The notes under the pieces: generated by a model | The model's input: the letters and a program-made list of their open reading frames with translations, nothing else | Told to the model about the DNA's origin: nothing | The model's database searches: none | Program-made: the position numbers and the translations under genes | Origin: JBCCGR01 sp039029195 | GTDB taxonomy: Bacteria > Pseudomonadota > Alphaproteobacteria > Rhizobiales > Rhizobiaceae | Assembly: GCA_039029195.1 (NCBI GenBank) | Contig: JBCCGR010000009.1 | Coordinates: forward strand, 1 to 64,000 | DNA length: 64,000 nt | Direction of reading: 5' to 3' | Shown here: piece by piece, positions 1 through 8,861 of the stretch | Position numbering within the stretch: the stretch's first letter is position 1 | How the letters are laid out: each line of letters opens with the position of its first letter

Positions 1-564
1 ACCGCGCTCACGACCTCAAAGAACCGCGTGATCAGCGCCATCAATACCATGCGCGCAAATGGATACACCAATGTGCCGCTCGGCATCGCCTGGGGTTGGA
101 GAACACTCTCACCGGGGCAACCATTTCCTGAAGGTCGTGCCCATGATGCGCGCGAAAACCAGAAAATCATGATCATCATGACCGACGGCAACAACTATCA
201 GGCCACCAGCGCAACGTTCAACAAAAGCCAGTATGGTGCTCACGGCCTTCAGGAAAACGGTCGGTTGTTTCAAGGATTTAGCGGCGGTACGAATGCCCGC
301 CACACCTCATCAAATTACACCAGGGCAATGGACGAGCACATGCTGAAAACCTGCTCCAATGCCAAACAGGCGGGCATTCGTCTTTATACAGTCGCGTTTG
401 ATGTGCGAGATGGGTCTAGTGTGAAAAAGGCGCTTGCCGCTTGCGCGTCCCGATCGCCCACAACGGGCAAGCCGCTCTACTTCGATGCAAAGGGTTCAAA
501 AGAACTTTTGGCGGCCTTCAAGACCATTGGCTCAGAAGTGGCGAGCCTCCGCATTGCCGAATAG
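1..564 (+). CDS. TadG-like vWA-domain protein, C-terminal part (5' truncated by window edge)
   Basis: The frame is open from base 1, so the gene begins outside the window; 187 residues are visible. They look like the second half of a von Willebrand factor A domain of the Tad pilus-associated TadG type: the strand motif IMIIMTDGNN, then a variable loop with CSNAKQAGIRLYTVAFDV near residues 118-134, and a closing helix ending KTIGSEVASLRI. The protein on the opposite strand at 658-1905 has the same succession (VMILMTDGEN, CTYAKSKAITVYTVTF, FGKIGAHIKTVYLS), so the two are paralogues. TadG-type proteins are membrane-anchored and act at the cell surface with Flp/Tad pili. The MIDAS motif lies off the window. 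Confidence 0.8.
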   Translation, partial: TALTTSKNRVISAINTMRANGYTNVPLGIAWGWRTLSPGQPFPEGRAHDARENQKIMIIMTDGNNYQATSATFNKSQYGAHGLQENGRLFQGFSGGTNARHTSSNYTRAMDEHMLKTCSNAKQAGIRLYTVAFDVRDGSSVKKALAACASRSPTTGKPLYFDAKGSKELLAAFKTIGSEVASLRIAE

Positions 565-657
565 CCGATCGATCACTTTGCAATTACCCATCGCGGCATT
601 GTTGTTACTTCATAAAGTGCTTCGATGGTCTTCCGCAATGACGACGCCGGCAGGCCC

Positions 658-1905
658 TTATCGAGACAGGTAAACCGTCTTGATATGCGCACCAATCTTA
701 CCGAACGCCACATCGAGATCAGCCCCCGATGTCGCGTCGAAGTAGTGATCAGCCGAGGTTGCACAGTTGAGCATCAACTTGCGGGTGGCGTTGGAAAGCC
801 CTTTGCCGAATGTTACCGTATAAACCGTGATGGCCTTTGACTTTGCGTAGGTGCACGCTTCCAAAGTCCATTTGTTGGTCTGCCCAACGTCGCGACCATT
901 GTGGTAGGCGCTGTCGTTGCGACCGTCGCGGTTCTTCGAAATCGTGTTCTCGCCATCGGTCATCAAAATCATGACCTGGTTGGTCTTGCGTTCAGCAATA
1001 TTGGTTGGCGAAGCGCCAGCGGTGAATGGCGACTTGCTCGACAGGACACGAACACCCCAGCTAATGCCGGCTGGAATGTATGTGGACCCACTTGCCGTCA
1101 GCTTCTGGATCGACTGGAGAATCTTGTTCTTGTTACGGCTCAGCGTCAGCATTTCGTTGACACAGGAAACATTCAGGAGACCCGGAACGCGCTCCTTGCC
1201 AAATTTCTCGTCCTTCAGATTGCGCGGGTAAGAGCGCGACCCGACACAGCCATGCCACTTTTTGTTTCTCGATTCCCGAGGAACCGAAATCCAGTTGCGA
1301 TTGCGATTGTTTTTCCCAACATTCACGTAGCTGGAAAATGGAACGACAGCGATCTGCGCCCGTTTTTCCTGCACAACGCGCGGCTGCATGATCTGGTTGG
1401 TAAAGTTCTTTGCAGCAGTTTTCAGAGCACCGATTTTGCCGCTCGAGTTCATGGATCCGGTGTTATCGACCACCAGAACAACTTCAATATTGCCCTGCGG
1501 AAGCTGAACTTCAGACAACACATTCAGCGCCATGTTTTTGATGCCCACAATGCCGATGAAGGAAGAATCGACACGACCGTCGGCCTTCAATGCCAGCTTG
1601 TTGTCACCTGTGGTGTAGAGCTCGAAATTCAGCACCTTGGCGGCTTCTGAACCGAGGTTTGCATCGAACACGGCGCGCGCAAATTTCTTCAGCTCGGTAT
1701 CACTCAGTTGATCCCGGACTTTTGAAGCTGCCAACACCGCCGCATCAGCGGACTGTTGGTAGGCATTTGAGTAAGAATTTACGCGGGAATAATCCACCGC
1801 GGCTCCAACAGCGGCCATCATCGGGATCAAAAGGATTCCCGTCATCATGGCCACGTTTCCGGCCTTGTTTTGGACAAACCGCTTGAACGGGTTTTGCTGC
1901 GCCAT
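658..1905 (-). CDS. TadE/TadG-like pilus-associated protein with vWA domain
   Basis: 415 residues when started at the ATG at 1905, just before a typical Tad-type N-terminus. An upstream in-frame ATG at 2043 would add 46 residues that look non-native. Residues about 12-35 (AGNVAMMTGILLIPMM and following) form the single membrane anchor of TadE/F/G proteins. A vWA domain follows, with the MIDAS loop DNTGSMNSS and the later strand VMILMTDGEN. It ends with the same VTF/CATS/FDAT arrangement as the truncated paralogue at 1-564, with which it is convergent. Probably an envelope-anchored surface protein; a link to an actual pilus is inferred from the family only. Confidence 0.85.
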   Translation of the reverse strand: MAQQNPFKRFVQNKAGNVAMMTGILLIPMMAAVGAAVDYSRVNSYSNAYQQSADAAVLAASKVRDQLSDTELKKFARAVFDANLGSEAAKVLNFELYTTGDNKLALKADGRVDSSFIGIVGIKNMALNVLSEVQLPQGNIEVVLVVDNTGSMNSSGKIGALKTAAKNFTNQIMQPRVVQEKRAQIAVVPFSSYVNVGKNNRNRNWISVPRESRNKKWHGCVGSRSYPRNLKDEKFGKERVPGLLNVSCVNEMLTLSRNKNKILQSIQKLTASGSTYIPAGISWGVRVLSSKSPFTAGASPTNIAERKTNQVMILMTDGENTISKNRDGRNDSAYHNGRDVGQTNKWTLEACTYAKSKAITVYTVTFGKGLSNATRKLMLNCATSADHYFDATSGADLDVAFGKIGAHIKTVYLSR

Positions 1906-2165
1906 TTTCTGCACCAATACTCTTCCGTGCCCCTGAACACGAGACCTTTGGCCACGTGCGTTCCTGCCAACATGCACCCCAAGTGCGAATTTGCTGTTAA
2001 AGAAGCGCAATTGTCGACAACCCAAGAAGCACATGCTCAACAAAGGGTAACCAAACTACCGAAAATGCCCGGTATGCTTGAAAGCAAAACGGTGCTGATT
2101 AACCAGCGGAACCAGAACAAAGCCTGATTAATGCTGCAAATTCCTGCGCTTATGAGATGGGCATA

Positions 2166-2206
2166 GTTAAGCAACGCTCATGGTTTGTCGTTAAGTCGTG
2201 CTTAAC
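2166..2206. promoter_or_regulatory. Inverted repeat upstream of the first mttB
   Basis: GTTAAGCA (2166-2173) and its exact complement TGCTTAAC (2199-2206) flank a 25-base spacer containing another GTTAAG (2190-2195). The region from 1906 to 2424 has no convincing gene and must hold the promoters of the leftward TadG-like gene and the rightward methyltransferase. The repeat could be an operator, but no regulator can be assigned from sequence alone. Confidence 0.3.
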
Positions 2207-2424
2207 CATCGCCTGAATCGATCAAAACCGTGCACAAAGTCATTCCTTAAGAACCGAAAAATAACCGCTCCCCACTGCCGTCCCATCGCTTGAGTCGGAT
2301 TTATGCCAATCTCCGTCGCGCCAACGCCAATCGGCCATTCTGAGCGTTCCAGAATGATTGCAACGATAAAACTGGCGGTTTCCGAACAATTTTGGAGCAA
2401 GCCAAGTCAGAGCGGGACGGGAAA

Positions 2425-4002
2425 ATGTCAGATGTCGCCGAGCGCAAAACGGACACCGGTAGCAGCACCGCCCGGAGGGGTCGCTCTGGAGGGCGCCAGG
2501 GCAACGCGCGCCGCGGTGGCCCGGCGATTGATCAGCTCGACTGGCAGATCCCGCAACTGATAGACGCTCCCACGGAGCCATTGACCCACGAACAGGTGCT
2601 TGCAGTGCATGATTGCGCCATGCGGGTTCTGGAAGAAATCGGCATTGAATTTCTGCACCCCAATGCCTGCCGCATCCTGAAGGAAAATGGCGCGACGGTT
2701 TCGGGCGAAAATGTCCGCATGGGTCGCGACATGGTCATGGAAATGATCAAAAACGTGCCATCACAGTTCACTTTGACACCGCGAAACACCGACCGTGCCA
2801 TTCCGGTCGGCAGCAAGGCGATCTTGTTCGGCAATGTTTCCTCACCACCAAACTACTCGACCATCGATGAAGGCCGCCAAACGGGAAACCGCAAAGCCTA
2901 TCAGGACTTTCTTCGGTTCACACAGTACTTCAACTGCATCCATTTTGCCGGTGGCTACCCGGTTGAGCCAATGGATCTGCACCCTTCCATTCGTCATCTC
3001 GAATGCCTCTACGACAAGCTGACCATCACCGACAAAGTGGCTCACGCCTATTCATTGGGCGTGGAACGGGTTGAGGATGTGATGGAAATGGTGCGCATCG
3101 CGGGCGGGCTGAGCCATGAGGAGTTTGACGCCGCCCCGCGCATGTACACCAACATCAATTCCACATCACCGCTCAAACATGATTGGCCAATGCTCGATGG
3201 CTTGATGCGCCTCGCCAAGCGCGGGCAGCCAACCTATGTAACGCCATTCACGCTCGCTGGCGCCATGGCACCCGTTACGATGATTGGCGCCGTCGCACAG
3301 TCCATCGCGGAAGCGCTGGCGGCAATCGTGTTGCAGCAATGCGTAAAGCCCGGTTGCCCGGCAGTCATTGGTACGTTCACATCGAACGTTGACATGAAAA
3401 CCGGCGCACCAGCATTCGGCACTCCGGACTATATGCGCGCTACCCAAATGACCGGGCAGCTTTGCCGGTACTACGACATTCCGATGCGCTCGACCAATGC
3501 GAATGCGGCCAACTGTCCGGACGGTCAGGCCATGTGGGAATCGGTCTTCTCACTCTGGGCGGCAATCTCATCCCACACCAATGTGGTCTACCACGGTGCG
3601 GGCTGGCTGGAGGGTGGCCTGTGCGCGTCTTATGAAAAATTCATCATGGATTGCGAGGTGCTGCAAAACCTGATCGCCTATCTGCAGCCAACCACAGTCA
3701 ATGAGGCAGAACTGGCGTTCGAAGCCATTCGAGAAGTGGGTCCGAACGGCCACTTCTTTGGCATCGATCACACCCAGCAGCGCTACGAAACCGCCTTCTA
3801 TTCACCGTTTCTTTCAGACTGGAGCAACTTCGAGAATTGGCGCGACTCCGGAGGTGTACGAACGCCGGAGCGGGCCAACAAGCTGTGGAAGCAGATCCTC
3901 AACGAATTTGAAGAACCGCCAATGGACGATGCGGTGAAAGAGGAGCTGCGCGCTTTCGTTGATCGCCGCATCGCCGAAGGCGGTGCACCCACCGATTTCT
4001 AA
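2425..4002 (+). CDS. MttB-family corrinoid methyltransferase (non-pyrrolysine), copy 1
   Basis: 525 residues, matching the trimethylamine:corrinoid methyltransferase family (MTTB). No in-frame stop interrupts it, so it is a pyrrolysine-free homologue like glycine betaine methyltransferase MtgB. The family moves a methyl group from a quaternary amine or related compound to Co(I) of a corrinoid protein. The ATG at 2425 follows purine-rich GGGACGGGAAA; a TTG at 2392 is possible. Residues 16-32 form an Arg/Gly-rich tail (ARRGRSGGRQGNARRGG). The C-terminal barrel shows VVYHGAGWLEGGL and a SYEKFIMD helix. Where copy 2 has SGGSLTGSKMADAQAAYES, this copy has STNANAANCPDGQAMWES, implying a different substrate. 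It leads a cluster with a DMSP-lyase-like cupin, RidA and a dehydrogenase, spaced 1-14 bases apart. Confidence 0.88.
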   Translation: MSDVAERKTDTGSSTARRGRSGGRQGNARRGGPAIDQLDWQIPQLIDAPTEPLTHEQVLAVHDCAMRVLEEIGIEFLHPNACRILKENGATVSGENVRMGRDMVMEMIKNVPSQFTLTPRNTDRAIPVGSKAILFGNVSSPPNYSTIDEGRQTGNRKAYQDFLRFTQYFNCIHFAGGYPVEPMDLHPSIRHLECLYDKLTITDKVAHAYSLGVERVEDVMEMVRIAGGLSHEEFDAAPRMYTNINSTSPLKHDWPMLDGLMRLAKRGQPTYVTPFTLAGAMAPVTMIGAVAQSIAEALAAIVLQQCVKPGCPAVIGTFTSNVDMKTGAPAFGTPDYMRATQMTGQLCRYYDIPMRSTNANAANCPDGQAMWESVFSLWAAISSHTNVVYHGAGWLEGGLCASYEKFIMDCEVLQNLIAYLQPTTVNEAELAFEAIREVGPNGHFFGIDHTQQRYETAFYSPFLSDWSNFENWRDSGGVRTPERANKLWKQILNEFEEPPMDDAVKEELRAFVDRRIAEGGAPTDF

Positions 4003-4012
4003 AGGTGATGGC

Positions 4013-4618
4013 ATGACCAACACCACAAGCCTTAAACCGCTGTTTCTTGCGCTCGCCGATGCGCTCAATGGCCCGATTGAGATTGAAAAGATGGGCCGCG
4101 AGGCGTTTCTAAAACACTCCAATGAAGCCATTGTCGATCCCACGCAATCAACTCCGCTTGCAGAGGACATTCAATCTGTTCTTGCCGCCCCAGATGCTCA
4201 CCCGGCCTGCCGCGAACTTGCAATTGCACCGCTGCCTTGGGCTCCACCCATTACCACCGATGATCCGGCCTATATTGAAGTGTCAAAGAAAAAGGCGCTG
4301 GTGGAACTGATCGGCCCGGCAGGCATTGTTCAGAACAACGAAATCCGCATGGGCGTCTACGGCATCAGCAAACATGTGGAATACGGCATTCGGACCCACC
4401 CGGCAGAAGAGGTTTTCGTCATGATCGCCGGGCGCGTCGACTGGCTGATGGGAGATGAAACTTACGCTGAATATGGCCCCGGCGTGCGACGGCATCATCT
4501 TTCCATGGTTCCCCATGCCACCCGCACAAGGAATAGTGCTTTCATGTCCATCTACGTCTGGACCGGCGACGTTTCATTCGAAAAATATGATTTTGTTGGA
4601 GCACCAGCAAGACACTGA
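4013..4618 (+). CDS. DMSP-lyase-like cupin protein
   Basis: 201 residues starting at the ATG preceded by AAAGGTGATGGC; a longer frame from 3959 would overlap mttB. The C-terminal half reads like the DddQ/DddL/DddW type cupin (dimethylsulfoniopropionate lyase family): cupin motif 1 THPAEEVFVMIAG at 128-140, motif 2 VPHATRT at 167-173, then YVWTGDVSFEKYDF. In this family a metal-bound cupin cleaves DMSP to acrylate and dimethyl sulfide. Candidate ligands are His129, Glu132/133 and His168; the usual first His of the HxH pair is Arg127, so the metal site may differ. It lies 10 bases after mttB and 1 base before RidA, suggesting one operon. Either a divergent DMSP lyase or a cupin for another methylated compound. 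Confidence 0.7.
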   Translation: MTNTTSLKPLFLALADALNGPIEIEKMGREAFLKHSNEAIVDPTQSTPLAEDIQSVLAAPDAHPACRELAIAPLPWAPPITTDDPAYIEVSKKKALVELIGPAGIVQNNEIRMGVYGISKHVEYGIRTHPAEEVFVMIAGRVDWLMGDETYAEYGPGVRRHHLSMVPHATRTRNSAFMSIYVWTGDVSFEKYDFVGAPARH

Positions 4619-4619
4619 T

Positions 4620-5003
4620 ATGAAAATCAAATTTTCAAACGCAGAGGACGCGCCAAAGGCCGTCGGCTCCTATTCCCAAGCGGTCCATCTGTCGAACCAC
4701 AGCGAACTGGTGTTTGTCAGCGGTCAGGTGCCTGAAACGATCGATGGCGACGTGCCGGACAATTTCGAAGACCAGTGTCGGTTGGTTTGGAAAAACATCG
4801 AACGGCAGCTCGCCATGTTCGACATGACGTTCAACAATCTGGTGAAGGTCACCACGTTCCTGTCTCACCCTTCACAAAGACAGGCTCAAAGCCAAATCAG
4901 AAACGAAATCCTCAAAGATCATCAGCCAGCGCTGACGGTCATCATTTGCGACATTTACTTAAGCAAATGGCTTCTTGAAATCGAAGCCATTGCCGCCCGA
5001 TAA
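4620..5003 (+). CDS. RidA/YjgF family enamine/imine deaminase
   Basis: 127 residues with the short alpha/beta fold of RidA proteins: YSQAVHLSNHSELVFVSGQ near the N-terminus, then VWKNIERQLAMFDMTFNNLVKVTTFL, and a closing IEAIAAR. The start is the ATG at 4620, one base after the preceding stop. RidA proteins hydrolyse reactive enamine/imine intermediates in the cytoplasm. The FAD dehydrogenase 13 bases downstream oxidises N-methyl groups through an iminium intermediate, so a clean-up role beside it is plausible. The usual C-terminal Arg-x-x-hydrophobic-Glu signature is present only as LLEIEAIAA, so the exact activity is uncertain. Confidence 0.85.
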   Translation: MKIKFSNAEDAPKAVGSYSQAVHLSNHSELVFVSGQVPETIDGDVPDNFEDQCRLVWKNIERQLAMFDMTFNNLVKVTTFLSHPSQRQAQSQIRNEILKDHQPALTVIICDIYLSKWLLEIEAIAAR

Positions 5004-5016
5004 CGGAGACAAATCC

Positions 5017-7452
5017 ATGAAATCCCACGCAAAAGCAGTTGTCATTGGCGGAGGCGTCGTTGGCTGTTCGGTGCTTTATCATCTCACCAAGGCCGGATGG
5101 AAAGACGTTGTGCTGCTGGAGCGCGATCAGCTTACCTGTGGCTCCACCTGGCATGCAGCGGGTGGCTTTCACACGCTGAACGGCGATCCGAACGTCGCCA
5201 AACTGCAAGCTTACACCGTGGGGCTTTATAAGGAACTTGAGGAAATATCCGGTGAAAAATGCGGTCTGCATCTCACCGGCGGTATTGCGCTCGCCGACAC
5301 ACCGGAACGTCTTGAGTGGCTGAAGATGAACAAAGCCACTGGCCGCCTCATGGATATGGACACTGAGATCATCTCCATGAACGAAGCCAAGGAGCTGCTG
5401 CCACTGCTGGAAGAAAAATACTTCGTTGGCGCGCTTTGGGACCCGGTCGAAGGCCATCTTGACCCTTATGGCACCACCAACGCCTATGCAAAATCGGCCC
5501 GCATTGGCGGCGCGGAAATCGAACTCCAGACCAAGGTTGAGGAAATCAATCGCAACCCGGACGGAACGTGGACCTGCGTCACCAACAAGGGCAACATCAC
5601 GGCGGAGCATATCGTCAATGCCGGCGGTCTTTGGGCCCGCGAGGTGGGTCGCATGGTGGGGATCGAATTGCCGGTCCTTGCCATGGAGCATCACTATCTC
5701 CTCACCGAAGCCATGCCGGAAGTGGCTCAAATCAACGAGGAGACCGGCAAGGAAGTCATCCACGCAATTGATTTTTCGGGTGAAATCTACATCCGCCAGG
5801 AACGCGATGGCATGTTGCTGGGCACTTACGAAAAGCAGGCCACGCCGTGGTCGCCCAAAAACACGCCATGGGATTTCGGGCAGGATCTGCTGGAACCGAA
5901 TCTTGATCGCATCGCGCCTTCGCTTGAGGTTGGCTTCAAACATTTCCCGGCCTTTGAAAAAGCCGGCATCCGACGCATCATCAACGGCCCCTTCACCTTT
6001 GCACCAGACGGCAACCCGTTGGTGGGCCCGGTTCGCGGCTTGCCTGGTTTCTGGTGCGCCTGTGGCGTGATGGCCGGCTTCTCCCAGGGCGGCGGTGTTG
6101 GCCTTGCCCTCTCCCACTGGATGGTTGACGGCGATCCCGGCCACGACGTGTGGGGGATGGATGTTGCCCGGTTCGGCAAATGGGCAACGCGGGACTACAC
6201 GAACGTAAAGGTACGCGAAAACTATTCCCGCCGGTTCCGCATTCGCTTTCCCAATGAAGAACTGCCCGCCGCACGCCCGGTTCAGACCACGCCAATTTAC
6301 GACAAGCAGCTCTCCCTAGGTGCCGTGATGGGCGACAGTTGGGGTCTGGAAACGCCGCTCTGGTATGCGCCAAAGGGTGTTCTCGCTGAGGACATCTTCT
6401 CGTTCCACCGCTCCAACGATTTTGAGCATGTGAAGGCGGAGGTTAAAAACTGCCGCGAAAAGGTAGGCGTGACCGAGATTTCCAACTTCGCCAAATATGA
6501 AATCACAGGTCCAGGTGCCGCCAACTGGCTGTCGCACATCATGACCAACTTCGTGCCGAAGATCGGTCGCATCGTGTTGACATCGATGCTCAACGAAAAC
6601 GGCAAGATCATCGGCGATTTCACCATCTGCCGGGCGGAGGAAGAGCGCTTTCAGATGTTCGGTTCAAGCCAGGCGCAGGTCTATCACATGCGCTGGTTCG
6701 AGGCGCATCTGCCCGATGATGGCTCGGTCACCGTGCGCAATCTCGATCTTGGGCTCACAGGCATCTCCATCGCAGGGCCGCTTTCCCGCAAGGTGTTGGA
6801 AAAACTCACCGATGAGGATGTCTCGAACGACGTCTTCAAGTTCATGGACTATCGCGAGATGGTGGTGGGCCGGGTGCCTGCTAAGATCAACCGCCTCTCC
6901 TACACCGGCGATCTTGGATACGAAATCTGGGTCCAGCCGGAATTTCAATACCGCCTGTTCACGGCTATTCTGGAAGCGGGTGAGGAATTTGGCATCAAAC
7001 CCTTCGGCATGCGCGCGCTGCTTGGCATGCGGCTCGAAAAACACTTTGGCACCTGGTTCCGCGAGTTCCGCCCGATCTATACGCCGTTCGAGGCGGGCCT
7101 CGACCGGTTCGTTTCAAAGAAAAAGAACGATTTCTACGGGCGAGCTGCCGCGTTCGAGCACAAGGACACCCCTCCCCTCACCCGCATCTGCCTCAACGTA
7201 ACGGGTGCAACCGATGCCGATTGTCTGGGCGACGAGCCGATCTGGCTCGATGGTAAAGTCGTCGGCTGGACCACATCGGGCGGTTATGGCCACTTTGTCG
7301 AACAGTCGCTCGCAACCGGATATCTGCCAAGCGAACATCTTTCCGCTGCACGTGAAAAAGGTGTTCAAGTGGAGATACTGGGCGAGCTGGTCGATGCTGT
7401 TCTGCAGGACGAACCACCCTTCGACCCGGCAGGCGAGCGCATGCGGGGGTGA
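5017..7452 (+). CDS. Dimethylglycine/sarcosine dehydrogenase-type FAD enzyme with GcvT domain, copy 1
   Basis: 811 residues; the ATG at 5017 follows GGAGACAAATCC. Domains in order: FAD-binding DAO fold from residue 7 (VVIGGGVVGCSVLYHL), the STWHAAG motif with His46 that carries covalent FAD in dimethylglycine and sarcosine dehydrogenases, a middle FAO domain, then GcvT and GcvT C-terminal barrel domains (about 430-805), where folate accepts the released one-carbon unit as methylene-THF. The family demethylates dimethylglycine to sarcosine or sarcosine to glycine. It is the last gene of the mttB-cupin-ridA block. A paralogue of similar size lies at 53124-55634; which substrate each prefers cannot be decided here. 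Confidence 0.88.
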   Translation: MKSHAKAVVIGGGVVGCSVLYHLTKAGWKDVVLLERDQLTCGSTWHAAGGFHTLNGDPNVAKLQAYTVGLYKELEEISGEKCGLHLTGGIALADTPERLEWLKMNKATGRLMDMDTEIISMNEAKELLPLLEEKYFVGALWDPVEGHLDPYGTTNAYAKSARIGGAEIELQTKVEEINRNPDGTWTCVTNKGNITAEHIVNAGGLWAREVGRMVGIELPVLAMEHHYLLTEAMPEVAQINEETGKEVIHAIDFSGEIYIRQERDGMLLGTYEKQATPWSPKNTPWDFGQDLLEPNLDRIAPSLEVGFKHFPAFEKAGIRRIINGPFTFAPDGNPLVGPVRGLPGFWCACGVMAGFSQGGGVGLALSHWMVDGDPGHDVWGMDVARFGKWATRDYTNVKVRENYSRRFRIRFPNEELPAARPVQTTPIYDKQLSLGAVMGDSWGLETPLWYAPKGVLAEDIFSFHRSNDFEHVKAEVKNCREKVGVTEISNFAKYEITGPGAANWLSHIMTNFVPKIGRIVLTSMLNENGKIIGDFTICRAEEERFQMFGSSQAQVYHMRWFEAHLPDDGSVTVRNLDLGLTGISIAGPLSRKVLEKLTDEDVSNDVFKFMDYREMVVGRVPAKINRLSYTGDLGYEIWVQPEFQYRLFTAILEAGEEFGIKPFGMRALLGMRLEKHFGTWFREFRPIYTPFEAGLDRFVSKKKNDFYGRAAAFEHKDTPPLTRICLNVTGATDADCLGDEPIWLDGKVVGWTTSGGYGHFVEQSLATGYLPSEHLSAAREKGVQVEILGELVDAVLQDEPPFDPAGERMRG

Positions 7453-7466
7453 GTTCGACCGACAGA

Positions 7467-8669
7467 TCAGGTCGCGACTACGCTCTCTCTCCCGTCCACC
7501 CAGCGCACATAAAGAGCGGCCAGCAGACCACAGAACGAGGTCAGCCACATGATGCTCATCATCGCCGGTGCTGCGTTCGACTGAGTAAGCACTGATCCAA
7601 CGAGCCAGGTGAGCAGCGCGCCGCCAGCGACCATCAGCGCGCCCGAAAGGCCCGACGCGCTGCCGGCCAATTGAGGACGCACCGACATCGCCCCCGCACT
7701 GGCGCTGGGGATCGTCAGCCCGTTTCCCATGCCGACAAAGATTGTCGCGCCAAATACAGTCCAGATGGTGATCGTTCCGGAAAGGACAAAAATCAAACCA
7801 ACGCCAAGGCCGATACACGCGGTCAAGCGCCCAATGATCATCATGGTTGACAAAGCCACGTGCCGCGCAAACCGGCCTGCAATCAGGTTGCCGAAGAAAA
7901 ATCCAACCGTGATGGATCCGATGACCGCGCCAAGCACGCCGGTCGACATGTTGAATTGCGCAGCAGCCACGAGCGGTGCACCAGCCAGAAACGCATAAAA
8001 ACCGCCCACCGAAAAAGCCATGCAGAACGAGTAACCCCAAAACCGGCGTGAGCGGAAAAGTTCCGGATAGGCCGCAAACTGTTCCCCAAACGTGTGGGAG
8101 GGCTGCTTGTTAGTTTCACCGAGGTCCACAAATGTGAGCCACAGCGCAAACGCGCCAATGCCGGCAAACACCCAGAAGCTGGATCGCCAGCCGAATGCCT
8201 CATCGAGAATGCCACCGAACAACGGCCCTACCATCGGAGCGATTGCCATCGCCGTACCGATATAGCCCAAAAGGCTCGCCGCTTCCTTTTCAGACACCAT
8301 GTCACGAACAACGGCCCGGGAAAGTGCCGCTCCGGAGATGACGGCGCTTTGAAGTGTGCGAAACCCCAAAAACCACCAGATGTTTTCAGAAAGGGCACAG
8401 CCGATTGAGGCGAAAAGAAAGATAACCATTCCGCCCAGCAGAACGGGGCGGCGCCCAAAGCGATCCGACAGAGGACCCACAATGAGCTGAATGACGCCAG
8501 TCATCAGCAGATATCCCGCCACGGACAGGCTCACCAACCCGTAATCCGCATCAAAATCGTCTGCCATGTTGGCAAGCGATGGCAAAAACATATTGAGCGT
8601 AAGCACCGACAGGCCGGTCAGAAAGACCAGCGTGAACAGGCGCGGCGGCGTGGCGGCAGGGACAAACAT
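7467..8669 (-). CDS. Bcr/CflA-family MFS multidrug efflux transporter
   Basis: 400 residues from the ATG at 8669; an upstream ATG at 8741 would add 24 residues lacking membrane character. About twelve hydrophobic segments are visible. The loop between segments 2 and 3 has the MFS motif GPLSDRFGRRPVLLGG, and segment 1 has the LTVFLTGLSVLTLNMFLPSLA-like pattern of the Bcr/CflA drug:H+ antiporter subfamily. It converges on the dehydrogenase (14-base gap) and diverges from the DddP-like gene, so it sits inside the osmolyte block. Export of drugs is the family assumption; export of a toxic pathway product is possible. Confidence 0.82.
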   Translation of the reverse strand: MFVPAATPPRLFTLVFLTGLSVLTLNMFLPSLANMADDFDADYGLVSLSVAGYLLMTGVIQLIVGPLSDRFGRRPVLLGGMVIFLFASIGCALSENIWWFLGFRTLQSAVISGAALSRAVVRDMVSEKEAASLLGYIGTAMAIAPMVGPLFGGILDEAFGWRSSFWVFAGIGAFALWLTFVDLGETNKQPSHTFGEQFAAYPELFRSRRFWGYSFCMAFSVGGFYAFLAGAPLVAAAQFNMSTGVLGAVIGSITVGFFFGNLIAGRFARHVALSTMMIIGRLTACIGLGVGLIFVLSGTITIWTVFGATIFVGMGNGLTIPSASAGAMSVRPQLAGSASGLSGALMVAGGALLTWLVGSVLTQSNAAPAMMSIMWLTSFCGLLAALYVRWVDGRESVVAT

Positions 8670-8861
8670 GTCGAATTCGGGAGAACCAGGTGAGCATTTC
8701 ACGCTGGACCTGTCCCTTTCAAATTGCAAGCGCTCTGCCAATCATCTCGGAAACCAGAGCACCACAAGAAACTGGACGCCAAACGGGCGCAATCCCGACA
8801 GACACGGCGAAAAATTGCCGCGACCCTGCCCTCAAAACAGTCGGGAATGGAGGAAACCGAC

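Noticed and set aside
901..1650. Long frame opposite the TadG-like gene
   Set aside because: Lies antisense to a protein with clear vWA motifs; typical shadow of GC-rich coding DNA.
2425..4002. Possible pyrrolysine codon in an mttB gene
   Set aside because: Neither mttB frame is interrupted by TAG; both are full length without suppression.
4942..6144. 400-codon frame opposite the FAD dehydrogenase
   Set aside because: Antisense to a gene with covalent-FAD and GcvT motifs; no recognisable features of its own.
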